A stretch of 64,000 nt of DNA from an uncultured Bacillota bacterium (GTDB lineage: Bacteria; Bacillota; Dehalobacteriia; UBA7702). The stretch covers positions 14,107-78,106 of the forward strand of contig CAKUYE010000013.1 of the NCBI GenBank assembly GCA_934702375.1, given 5' to 3'. A program made the position numbers and the translations under genes. The notes beneath the pieces were generated by a model. It saw only the letters and a list, made by a program, of their open reading frames with translations, had not been told where the DNA came from and did no database searches. Within the stretch, counting starts at the first letter, position 1, and every line of letters starts with the position of its first letter. Below, one piece after another: positions 51,692-59,504 of this stretch.

Positions 51692-51889
51692 ATGAAAAAG
51701 GATGACAACAAGATGATTCCAAGTAAAAATATTATGGAAGAAATTGAAACCAGGATCGAAATAATGGAACGTGACGATTATGAGTATCCTCCCTTATTAA
51801 ATCATGTTGATTGGCTCGGAGCAGTGATTTTGACTCTTCTTTGCCTTGCTTGTGTGTTGTATTTGATGTATTTTTGCTCGGCACTGTAA
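51692..51889 (+). CDS. Small single-span membrane protein between two permeases
   Basis: The 65-residue protein has a charged N-terminal half (MKKDDNKMIPSKN) and one C-terminal membrane helix (about 40-62, LGAVILTLLCLACVLYLMY). GGAGGGGAGG precedes the ATG and the next gene starts 20 bases on, so it is well translated and in the operon. I do not recognise the family. By analogy with the tiny subunits found beside some sodium symporters, it may be an accessory subunit of one of the flanking permeases. Confidence 0.7.
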   Translation: MKKDDNKMIPSKNIMEEIETRIEIMERDDYEYPPLLNHVDWLGAVILTLLCLACVLYLMYFCSAL

Positions 51890-51908
51890 TACCGAAGGGG
51901 GCGTAGAA

Positions 51909-53306
51909 ATGGATGAAATCGGGAAAGAAACCTATTATGGCATTGTGCCGGTGTTGTCAAATGAGCGACTTTACGGTTTTCGAGAATCTGTCTTGATTAC
52001 GGCAGGCTACGGCATTGCCACATGGTGTTTCGTCCAAGGAGCTTTTATTTCGTCAGTACTCCCTTTTTACCTAGCAATTGTTGCCACATTGGCGGGAATC
52101 ATGCTTTTTGCCGTTCCGGCATTTCTTATCACGATCGTTCCGGTACGATTCGGTTGTGATATTTGGATTTATCAACGTGTTATTTACGGCTATCGTTTGA
52201 ATTTTATTTTTCTTTTGTTGGCGGTGGCTTTTGGCAGCGGTTGGGATGCTGTGAATGCCAGAGTTTTTGCAGATTCAATGATATTGGTTGTTAATACGAT
52301 CGGTGCTGAACTGGGTGAGTTTTGGACGCCATGGATTGGTTCCTTATGTGTCTTAAGTGGTTTTGTAATCGCTTGGTTTGGTCCTGTTGCAGTAAAGAAA
52401 ACATCGTTTATCATCATACCAAGCCTTCTTCTCATCGGCGTATTTATGACGGTGATGATATTGATTCGTATTTCTCCCTCGCAGCTCAATGCGGTAACCC
52501 CCATTGCCACAGGTGAGTATGGGTCGATGAAAGAAGGTTTGATATATGTACTGGAATCAAATTTTGCATATTGTATTGCATGGTTCTCCTGCTTGGGGAT
52601 TTTGCCCAGATTGATGAAATCGGAACGGTGTAACCTTTGGGGGCATATTCTTGGCATGGGGCTGATTATGGCACTGTTTATTTGCATTGGTGTCTTGTCC
52701 GGTACTTTTATGAATTCTCTGGGTATTTACAGCGAGAATCCTACGGAGGCTCTTATTGTGATTGGCGGCCCTATTGCCGGAGGTCTTTCTCTGGTGGTCA
52801 TTGCTTTTGCCAATGTTTCGACACAGGCCTTGGAGTTTTATGCTTTTTCATTGGCTACAAAAGTTTTAAGACCGGAGTGGGATTACCATAAGATTCTTCT
52901 TTGTTGGCTTGCATTAGTACTTTTTATGACTTTTTCCGACAAGATTTGGGAATATTATTCAACCTTTGTTTCAATTGGCGGTTGTATTTATGCTCCGGCG
53001 ATTTCTATCTTCCTTGTTGATTTCTTTTTCGTTCGTAAGCAGCGTTTTTCTCTTCGCGGTGCTTATGAGATAAAGAGTACTTATCGTTACACCGGTGGAT
53101 TTAATTTGGTTACGATAGCCTCTTTTATCGTAGGAGTTCTTGTATATTTTTTCTTGTTTGATCCTGTTTCCTATAAGGCGGTATCACCTCTCTTCTTTTA
53201 CCTTACCGGTACCGGAGGATCGTTCCTTGCTTCTGGCCTTGCTTATTTTCTGCTTTCCCGGATTCCGATATGCCGCAGGTATTTGTGTATTGATAATCTG
53301 CCTTAA
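51909..53306 (+). CDS. NCS1/purine-cytosine permease family transporter
   Basis: The 465-residue protein has about twelve helices and the NCS1-like N-terminal pattern GFRESVLITAGYGIATWCFV, then FGCDIWIYQRVIYGYRLNF and a helix 6 region resembling IAGGLSLVVIAFANVSTQAL. NCS1 carriers take up nucleobases, hydantoins, thiamine precursors and related nitrogen compounds. Here the operon with mttB and the APC permease suggests a methylated nitrogen compound. The gene is last in the operon and is followed by a bidirectional terminator. Confidence 0.82.
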   Translation: MDEIGKETYYGIVPVLSNERLYGFRESVLITAGYGIATWCFVQGAFISSVLPFYLAIVATLAGIMLFAVPAFLITIVPVRFGCDIWIYQRVIYGYRLNFIFLLLAVAFGSGWDAVNARVFADSMILVVNTIGAELGEFWTPWIGSLCVLSGFVIAWFGPVAVKKTSFIIIPSLLLIGVFMTVMILIRISPSQLNAVTPIATGEYGSMKEGLIYVLESNFAYCIAWFSCLGILPRLMKSERCNLWGHILGMGLIMALFICIGVLSGTFMNSLGIYSENPTEALIVIGGPIAGGLSLVVIAFANVSTQALEFYAFSLATKVLRPEWDYHKILLCWLALVLFMTFSDKIWEYYSTFVSIGGCIYAPAISIFLVDFFFVRKQRFSLRGAYEIKSTYRYTGGFNLVTIASFIVGVLVYFFLFDPVSYKAVSPLFFYLTGTGGSFLASGLAYFLLSRIPICRRYLCIDNLP

Positions 53307-53330
53307 ACGTGAAAAATGTGATAATTGATG

Positions 53331-53375
53331 AAACCGTCCCCTTTTTGTCTTAATTGTGCAAGATGGGGACGGTTT
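53331..53375. terminator. Bidirectional terminator between convergent methyltransferase operons
   Basis: AAACCGTCCCC and GGGGACGGTTT pair over a loop of 23 bases, with T-rich flanks on both strands. It lies between the ends of the NCS1 permease gene (plus) and the second MttB-family gene (minus). Confidence 0.85.
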
Positions 53376-53379
53376 GGTT

Positions 53380-54810
53380 TCATTTCATTTTTATTCTTTT
53401 GATGTAGGCCTTCATTGCTTTTTCCTGCTCCGGATCGAGAACGGTTTGGGGAGCATTCGCCAGGATCTTTTGAACTTTTTCTTTGGCGATCTCCTTGATG
53501 TCCTTGCTTCCGCCGGCTTCCCATGCTTCTATTGAGCGCCAATCGGATATAGAGGGCTGCCAGCCCTCTCGGCAATGCTTCAATGTAGATTCTGCGGTCA
53601 TGAAATCCCTACAGGGATCGGAGGCAAGGAGCTCTTTGATGCCCGAAGCCGCTTCAGAGGTATCCATTCCTTTCAGGATGCTTCGGCAACGGCTGATCAT
53701 TTCATTGTCCAAAACGGTTTTTTCGGCGGAAGTCGTCATAAGGTTGGCAAGAGTACCGACGGATTGGCTGGTAAGGTGGACGCCGGTTAAGGCCGTTGTA
53801 AGAAAGCTCTGCATCGTTTCGATGCCTGCCTGATAGTCGATACATTTTGCGCCGGTAACGCCGGTTTGGGCTCGGGCGGGCAAACGGTAGAATTCCCGGA
53901 GCATCTGCACGGAGGCACATAGCATCAGTGTAGATTCCGGAGCAGCACATTCCCAGGTAGCATAGCGCAGGTTGCCGTAGGTGAGGGAGGCCGAGAGCAC
54001 CACCGGTACGCCGGGGCGGAGTATTTGAGCGTAAACAAGACCTGCGATCATTTCTGCCAGGGAAAGAATCACCGTAGAGTAAAGATAAACCGGAGAGGTG
54101 ATACCGGAGATCGGCGCAGAGACGATCATAATCGGCTGATTGTGCTCCGCGAATACTTTGATACCGTCGCAGGCGAATTGGGAGTAAAAAAACGGTGTAT
54201 TGGGGCATACAGCGTGGCACGTGAGGTAGTGCTCCGCTATATAGTTTTCCTTGCCGTAGGCAATATCAAAAAGACGAAGGCATTCTTCCTTCTCTTCGAT
54301 GGTATCCAATTCCATCGGCGAGAGAATCGGTTTGTTACTGTGCCGCATGGAAGCAAAAAGGCAGGAAAGGCCTTTGTATCGTTCCGGGACATCCCCGGGG
54401 CTTAAGGGCTGATAGCCGGCAATGTCGATTTCGGGGCAGGCTTGATAAATCTTTTGCAGTGCTTCAAAGTCCGCCAAAGTAGAGCTGCGGCGGTGCCCCT
54501 GTTCGTCGCAGGCAAAGACTTCACCGCCGGCAGGGTGGATCAACAAGCCTTCGCCTACGGTCACGTTACGCTCAGGATCCATTGCTTCCAACAGAAAGGA
54601 AGAGGGGCACCGGGCCAAAGCGGTCTCAACCATTTTTTGAGGGAAATAGACGGTATGCTCAAGAACTTTTGCTCCGTGATGACGAAGGGTATCTATCGTA
54701 TCATCGCTTTGAAATACCATTCCCTTTTCCTCCAGCAGTTGGAGGATCTTTTTGTGGATTTCGGCCATCTCTTCGGCAGATAATAACTTTAGCGGGGAAA
54801 ATTTAGCCAT
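53380..54810 (-). CDS. MttB-superfamily methyltransferase without pyrrolysine
   Basis: The 476-residue protein is a full-length MttB homologue with no in-frame stop. Aligned on the shared DYQAG/DIQAG block, the Pyl position of mttB corresponds here to Val318 (GTT at 53857-53859, TG-V-TGAKCIDYQAG). Non-Pyl members such as glycine betaine methyltransferase MtgB act on quaternary amines instead of trimethylamine, so a betaine-like substrate is likely. Landmarks: VYFPQKMVETALARCPSSFL and HPAGGEVFACDEQG. The ATG at 54810 has GAGGAG ahead and its own promoter upstream. The C-terminus is lysine-rich. No corrinoid protein gene is adjacent. Confidence 0.88.
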   Translation of the reverse strand: MAKFSPLKLLSAEEMAEIHKKILQLLEEKGMVFQSDDTIDTLRHHGAKVLEHTVYFPQKMVETALARCPSSFLLEAMDPERNVTVGEGLLIHPAGGEVFACDEQGHRRSSTLADFEALQKIYQACPEIDIAGYQPLSPGDVPERYKGLSCLFASMRHSNKPILSPMELDTIEEKEECLRLFDIAYGKENYIAEHYLTCHAVCPNTPFFYSQFACDGIKVFAEHNQPIMIVSAPISGITSPVYLYSTVILSLAEMIAGLVYAQILRPGVPVVLSASLTYGNLRYATWECAAPESTLMLCASVQMLREFYRLPARAQTGVTGAKCIDYQAGIETMQSFLTTALTGVHLTSQSVGTLANLMTTSAEKTVLDNEMISRCRSILKGMDTSEAASGIKELLASDPCRDFMTAESTLKHCREGWQPSISDWRSIEAWEAGGSKDIKEIAKEKVQKILANAPQTVLDPEQEKAMKAYIKRIKMK

Positions 54811-54843
54811 ATTTCTCCTCACTCTCCTTTGATCGATACTCTG

Positions 54844-54872
54844 AGTATAATATAAAGAGCGTTAAAAAACAA
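54844..54872 (-). promoter_or_regulatory. Promoter of the second MttB-family gene
   Basis: On the minus strand TTGTTT (54867-54872) and TATACT (54844-54849) are separated by 17 bases, about 35 bases upstream of the start codon. This is a sigma-A-type site, unlike the sigma-54 promoter of mttB. Confidence 0.65.
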
Positions 54873-54888
54873 TATTTTGTAAAAAAAT

Positions 54889-54923
54889 AAAACAGACATA
54901 GGGTATGTCTGCTTTATTTTTTA
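54889..54923. terminator. Terminator-like hairpin upstream of the second MttB-family gene
   Basis: CAGACATA (54893-54900) and TATGTCTG (54904-54911) form an 8-base-pair stem with loop GGG. T-rich runs flank it on both strands, so it can stop transcription arriving from the GntR gene side. Confidence 0.72.
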
Positions 54924-55070
54924 TGGAGAGTATAAGGAATATGAAAAAGCTCAAAAAGAGCTATTTTCTCCGCGGGGTAGGGAACCCCGCTTATGAGGTA
55001 GAAGGGATTTGAATGACTTGATAGTCATTCGTGTCGGCAAAGGCTGTTTTGCCGACGATTTATGGAGAGT
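54920..55070. other. Cluster of four hairpins framed by a 12-base direct repeat
   Basis: TTTATGGAGAGT occurs at 54920-54931 and again at 55059-55070. Between them are four stems: AGCTC/GAGCT (54948-54962), GCGGGG/CCCCGC (54972-54990), GAATGAC/GTCATTC (55011-55030) and GTCGGCAAA/TTTGCCGAC (55033-55056). No protein can be read here. It may be a structured RNA or a small inserted element; I cannot match it to a known family. Confidence 0.5.
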
Positions 55071-55156
55071 GTTTACGGCCGGAAAAAATTGCCGAATCCG
55101 ACCTTATTCATAAAGAGCTGGTTCATGCTCTTTATAACAAAGTAAATAAGTGCATC

Positions 55157-55774
55157 TCAGTTGTCGATGACAACATCCTGATAATGCCGCATCATCATAT
55201 CGCGAAATTCATCATCGCGTTTTTCTTTGATGAGCTGAATGATTGCCTTATGCTCTGCCAGGCTTTTGGTCCGTTGTTTTTCCCGGTGGATCTGATAGGC
55301 AATATACATAAGATCATTGTGATATTCAAAATCCTTTACAACATTACGGTAAAGGAAGATGTTTCCTGTACAACGAACGAATGTTGTGTCAAAATTGAAT
55401 TCGTCCTTTGTATGGTCAAAATCTCCGGCTTCCTCTTGATTTTTCAGGATTGTTTCCAATTCTTCGATAAGCTTATCTCTAAGACCCATCTCTAAACAGA
55501 TCTTGAAGCCGGTGCATATTTGTGCTACCATGGCTTCTTCCAGCATCCGGCGTTCTTCCTCCGGAATTTTATGGATAAACATCCTGTTCCCGACTTTGTC
55601 GATAAAGCCTTCGTAAATCAACAAATTCACAGCGTCACGAACCGGCGTCACGCTTACACCGAGGGATTCCGCAATCTGGTTCAGGTTCAATTGCTGCCCC
55701 TGGACCAACTCTCCTTCGGAAATTTGCTGTTTCAAGTAAGTACAGATTTGTTCGTTTGTCGATTGTATTTTCAT
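55157..55774 (-). CDS. GntR-family regulator (FadR/FCD type)
   Basis: The 205-residue protein has an N-terminal winged helix (about 1-70), with QGQQLNLNQIAESLGVSVTPVRDAVNLL covering the recognition helix, written here only as landmarks LNQIAESLGVSVTPVRDA and LIYEGFIDKVGNR. A helical C-terminal FCD-like ligand domain follows (about 75-200), with a conserved histidine pair region AEHKAIIQLIKE. It lies on the same strand as the second MttB-family gene and upstream of it, so it is a candidate regulator of that gene, sensing a small carboxylate or betaine-like ligand. Confidence 0.88.
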   Translation of the reverse strand: MKIQSTNEQICTYLKQQISEGELVQGQQLNLNQIAESLGVSVTPVRDAVNLLIYEGFIDKVGNRMFIHKIPEEERRMLEEAMVAQICTGFKICLEMGLRDKLIEELETILKNQEEAGDFDHTKDEFNFDTTFVRCTGNIFLYRNVVKDFEYHNDLMYIAYQIHREKQRTKSLAEHKAIIQLIKEKRDDEFRDMMMRHYQDVVIDN

Positions 55775-55932
55775 AATACGACGTCCTCTGTATTTGATAA
55801 CGCATAACTTGTAAGATATATTCTATAACTAATACGGTATATTTATTGTAGCAGATAATTCCGGAAAATGCAAATCTTTTTTTCACTTTGGTAAAAATTT
55901 CTTTTGAATAAAAAGATTCTCCCGTTTCTTTA

Positions 55933-55968
55933 CAAAAAGGCCCATTGCGCAGTTTGTGCAATGGGCCT
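55933..55968 (-). terminator. Terminator after the PHP/SLH gene
   Basis: On the minus strand AGGCCCATTGC pairs with GCAATGGGCCT and is followed by TTTTTG. It lies 25 bases beyond the stop of the large PHP/SLH gene. Confidence 0.88.
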
Positions 55969-55992
55969 AAGGGATATGATCTGTAAATTCGT

Positions 55993-58900
55993 TTATTTAT
56001 TTTCTGTTAAAAATAGGGTAATCAATCGTTCTATCGTGGCGGCGGCTTCTGCCCTCGTTGCATGATTTTGAGGTGCAAAGCTGTTTTCGGGTATTCCGTT
56101 CATCAGCTTGTTTTCTTGACAGAAGAGGACGCTTTCTTGAGCCCAGTCGCGGATCGTGTCTTTATCGGCAAAGGTTATTTCTCCCGTTGCCTTTTGACCG
56201 AATTTGATATAGTCGGAGAAGCGGTGGAGGAAACAGGCCATTTGTTCTCTGGTGATGGTTTCGTAAGGTCTGAATTCCGTTGCGGAATAGCCCTTTACAA
56301 TACCGGCTTCTGTTGCCCACCGTACATAGGATGTGTACCAGGAGTCGGCCTCCACATCTTCAAATTCAAGGGTTGTTTCCCCCGGGTTCATTCCGTAGCT
56401 GCGTTCATAGAGCCGACCGAGTACGGTAATGAACATTGCCCTGTTCATCCGGGTATCCGGTGCAAACCGATCCTTGTCCGTTCCGATAAAGATCTCTCTT
56501 TCCGCTACAAAATGGATGGAGTTTAATGCCCAGTGATTGTCAATATCATTAAAGCTTTTGGTGTTTTCAGTAAACAAAAGGTCTTGCGCGGTTTCATTGA
56601 TATAATTTTCTGCATCTAGGGCAAAGCCTAGGAATACTTTATTGTTGTTTGCATCCATAAAATAAGGTAAACCTGTGGGAGCCTGTTTTTTTAAGGTTTT
56701 GACCCAGTAGGGATTGGAAATGGCATATTTGCCGTCTCCGGCAATTACTTTTATTGCATACCAGTGATCGCTGTCTTTTTCTGGTACGGCTGTATAACGA
56801 TAGGTGTATTCCTGTATTTTTCCGTCTAACTCTACGCTGTCCGCTAATTTGAAGCAGTTCCCCTTTGCGTTTGCCTTGCTGTCGGTGTATAATTCTATTT
56901 TCTTGATACCGTTTATACTTTGGATGTCAATGGAAAAGGTAAAGGAATCCTCTGTCTCAAAGGTGTCACCGAACATTTTATCCGGGAAAAGAAGGGGGCC
57001 GCTGGTGATGTAGGAATGTCCTTCATTGGCTGCTTTGGTAAAGGCAAGACCGTTTTCGATGCGGTCATTGTTTCTGCTGTTTTCCACAAAAGCGATGGTA
57101 CGGTTGACGCCGCTGTGGAAGGTGGTGTAGTTTGCCAAAACATCATGGGCATCGCTGCCGGCAACGATGTTGTGAATTTTGATATCGCCGGTTAAAGCTT
57201 TTGTCCAATCGTTCATGACGTCGGTGAATACCGGTGTGTTGTAATAGTCGTCATAGGCAGAGCTGTAGCCCCACATCGCACCGTTGAATTCTACGGTATC
57301 GTAGGCGTCGTAATCGAAGCCTTCTTTTACATTGCCGTCTTTATCCAATTTCCCCGGTACTATACCGTATTTGTCGGCATAGGCCAGACCATAGGTGATG
57401 TAAGGATGATTTTGGGTAATTGTTGCGCCGATATAGTCATCGCCGTCGCTTTCGCTCTTGCCGAGATCATGAACGGAATCAACGATATCATTGTAATCGG
57501 CGAATTGGTCAAAACGAGCGATACCGTCGAGGAGGAGCTTATAGGCTTTTTCATTCTGAGGCAGTACGTTGAAATGTGCCCAGCTGCAGGAAATTTCCAC
57601 CGAGGGATAAAAGCTCATGTCCAAGTCCTGATCGAGGATATAATTGTAAGCTGTTTTGTTTTCCGAGGTAAAATCGTGGTCACTGATCACGCCGACGCTT
57701 AATCCGGCAGCCATTTGAGAACGGATCACCAGATCCGCAGAGGAATAGCCGTCATTTTTGTTGGAGTGATGATGAACATCGGCCGAGAGCCAATCGCTGT
57801 TTTTCAGGGAAAACTTAGTGTGAATGCCTATATCTACCGTGGTTTTTCCGGTGTTGCCGGAGAACTCTATGGGTTTACTGTAGAAATTATAACCTTCTCC
57901 GTAGACGATGGCATTGTAATCTCCGGGGGAGATCATGGTTTCAACGATACCCTTCGTTTCCGTTAGAAATACGCCTTCACCGGTATAACGTACATTGGGA
58001 TATTCCGAGGGGATCTGTACTTTACCATAGATGGGATTGCCCTTGCGGTCGGTAAGGCGGAATGTTACGGGAATCTTCTTCTCCGGCGAAAGATTTTTTA
58101 ATGTGCAGACCTGATCCTCGAAATCGTCTTTCGTGATTTTGAGTTTATCGGTAGCTGCGTAATTCTTTTTCTCCGCAAAAACGATATAGCTTTCCCCTTC
58201 CTTTAATGCCGGGACGGTAATGCTGTAACTGCCGTCTTCATTCCCCTGTACCCAGGAGAAGGTCTTTGTTTTTCCGTTGGCATAGGATCTCTTGATGACG
58301 ATTACCGGGCGAGCAACGTCGGCACGACCGTTGATCGTGACCTTCTCTGCCGCTGCTACGTTATATTCCTTCATGAAGAAGTCGGAGACCCTCGCCAAAT
58401 CGCCGTGATCGTCTATGATGATACGGCCGTTGAAGTATTTTTCATGGCCCGGAGCAAAGTCTGTTGTGCAATAGAGGTCCTGATATCCCGAGGTGGTGTC
58501 GGTGCCGATGTCAGTGACTTGATCGGGTACGGCTACGGTCACTGCGGTGTTTTCCGTGTATGCAGTCGTGAAATGATGGTAGGGCATATCGGAAACATCG
58601 CCTGCGCCTGCGGAATAGGTGCAGTCGTTGAAATCTCCCTCATGAGTTAGGGAATAGCCGCATTTTAAGGCTTTTACCGTTTCGTCGCTGTTGTTTTTGA
58701 CATAGGTGGTCATGTAAGCCGTATCGCTGTGGGCTTCCATGCTGTAATATGTCACAACGTCAAAATTACCTTTTATGGTATATTTTTTGGCAAGCTTCAA
58801 CGTGGGAAGACCTTTCCCTGAGGAAAGGGTATATTCGGTATTGGTATTGAAATCAAAGCGCACGACCTCGTAAGTAACTTTTCCTGCGTTACCGGGAGCC

Positions 58901-59325
58901 CAACTGTCCCAGTTGTTCATCAGAAACTGAATGTCCCAGATGCGGTCATAGTCACATTGGACCTCCCCGGTCAGATATGCCTCTTTTAAGGTGGGCTTTT
59001 CCGTCTCTGCGGTGAGTCTGGCGGCATCTAAAACAGAGCCGGCGGGATAGCCCCAAGGGTCTCTGGTGTCGGTACCGATGGCAATGGCGATTTTATCGTT
59101 AAATATAATGATATCGTTGGGTGCAACGGTTTCGCCGGTAGGAATAAAGGCCTCTCCTTCTTTTATTCCCAAGTCTTTTTGAGTAGTGATACAAATAGTG
59201 TCATCGGTATAGCTTACAAGCTTGGAAAAGTCATTGCCGGTGACGGCATTTGCTCCGGAGGACATGGCCAAGAGAAAGGCAAAGCATAGAGCAAACAGCA
59301 GTGGGATTTGTCTTTTTCGTTTCAT
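55993..59325 (-). CDS. Very large secreted PHP-domain metallohydrolase (CehA/McbA-like) with three SLH domains
   Basis: The 1110-residue protein has a signal peptide (about 1-27). An N-terminal beta-rich region (about 30-400), carboxypeptidase-regulatory-like beta domains (about 405-505) and a PHP domain (about 510-800) follow. Metal ligands are visible in LSADVHHHSNKNDGYSSADL, VGVISDHDF, ITQNHPY and VAGSDAHD. SLH motifs lie at about 926, 987 and 1048 (FEDVEADSWYTSYVRWA and similar). CehA/McbA relatives hydrolyse esters and phosphoesters; the substrate here is unknown. The ATG at 59325 has AAGGAG nine bases ahead. It is a surface-anchored enzyme, transcribed alone. Confidence 0.88.
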   Translation of the reverse strand: MKRKRQIPLLFALCFAFLLAMSSGANAVTGNDFSKLVSYTDDTICITTQKDLGIKEGEAFIPTGETVAPNDIIIFNDKIAIAIGTDTRDPWGYPAGSVLDAARLTAETEKPTLKEAYLTGEVQCDYDRIWDIQFLMNNWDSWAPGNAGKVTYEVVRFDFNTNTEYTLSSGKGLPTLKLAKKYTIKGNFDVVTYYSMEAHSDTAYMTTYVKNNSDETVKALKCGYSLTHEGDFNDCTYSAGAGDVSDMPYHHFTTAYTENTAVTVAVPDQVTDIGTDTTSGYQDLYCTTDFAPGHEKYFNGRIIIDDHGDLARVSDFFMKEYNVAAAEKVTINGRADVARPVIVIKRSYANGKTKTFSWVQGNEDGSYSITVPALKEGESYIVFAEKKNYAATDKLKITKDDFEDQVCTLKNLSPEKKIPVTFRLTDRKGNPIYGKVQIPSEYPNVRYTGEGVFLTETKGIVETMISPGDYNAIVYGEGYNFYSKPIEFSGNTGKTTVDIGIHTKFSLKNSDWLSADVHHHSNKNDGYSSADLVIRSQMAAGLSVGVISDHDFTSENKTAYNYILDQDLDMSFYPSVEISCSWAHFNVLPQNEKAYKLLLDGIARFDQFADYNDIVDSVHDLGKSESDGDDYIGATITQNHPYITYGLAYADKYGIVPGKLDKDGNVKEGFDYDAYDTVEFNGAMWGYSSAYDDYYNTPVFTDVMNDWTKALTGDIKIHNIVAGSDAHDVLANYTTFHSGVNRTIAFVENSRNNDRIENGLAFTKAANEGHSYITSGPLLFPDKMFGDTFETEDSFTFSIDIQSINGIKKIELYTDSKANAKGNCFKLADSVELDGKIQEYTYRYTAVPEKDSDHWYAIKVIAGDGKYAISNPYWVKTLKKQAPTGLPYFMDANNNKVFLGFALDAENYINETAQDLLFTENTKSFNDIDNHWALNSIHFVAEREIFIGTDKDRFAPDTRMNRAMFITVLGRLYERSYGMNPGETTLEFEDVEADSWYTSYVRWATEAGIVKGYSATEFRPYETITREQMACFLHRFSDYIKFGQKATGEITFADKDTIRDWAQESVLFCQENKLMNGIPENSFAPQNHATRAEAAATIERLITLFLTENK

Positions 59326-59361
59326 TTCATTGTCTCCTTTATACTATTATGAGATGGAAAT

Positions 59362-59390
59362 ATTTTATCATTTGTTGAATATATTGTCAA
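59362..59390 (-). promoter_or_regulatory. Promoter of the PHP/SLH gene
   Basis: On the minus strand a perfect -35 box TTGACA (59385-59390) and a -10 box TAAAAT (59362-59367) are 17 bases apart, about 40 bases upstream of the start codon. Confidence 0.78.
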
Positions 59391-59422
59391 TAGCGTTTGT
59401 CCGTTTATTGCTTCTTACAAAA

Positions 59423-59463
59423 ATATCTCCTTTCTTCAGTTTGTCTCTGTCGAAAGGAGATAT
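59423..59463. terminator. Terminator after the ileS-ACT-UPF0210 operon
   Basis: ATATCTCCTTTC (59423-59434) and GAAAGGAGATAT (59452-59463) form a perfect 12-base-pair stem, flanked by T-rich runs on both strands. It lies about 40 bases after the UPF0210 stop codon. Confidence 0.87.
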
Positions 59464-59504
59464 CTTTATTTTTTATATAAATTAAAAACGGAGTGTTCTT
59501 CAAA

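Noticed and set aside
54920..55070. A confirmed miniature transposable element
   Set aside because: The 12-base repeats resemble a target duplication, but no terminal inverted repeat lies inside them, so I leave it as unexplained structure.
53300..55160. pylT or other pyrrolysine genes near mttB
   Set aside because: No tRNA-like cloverleaf and no PylS or PylBCD-like protein was found in either strand of the window.
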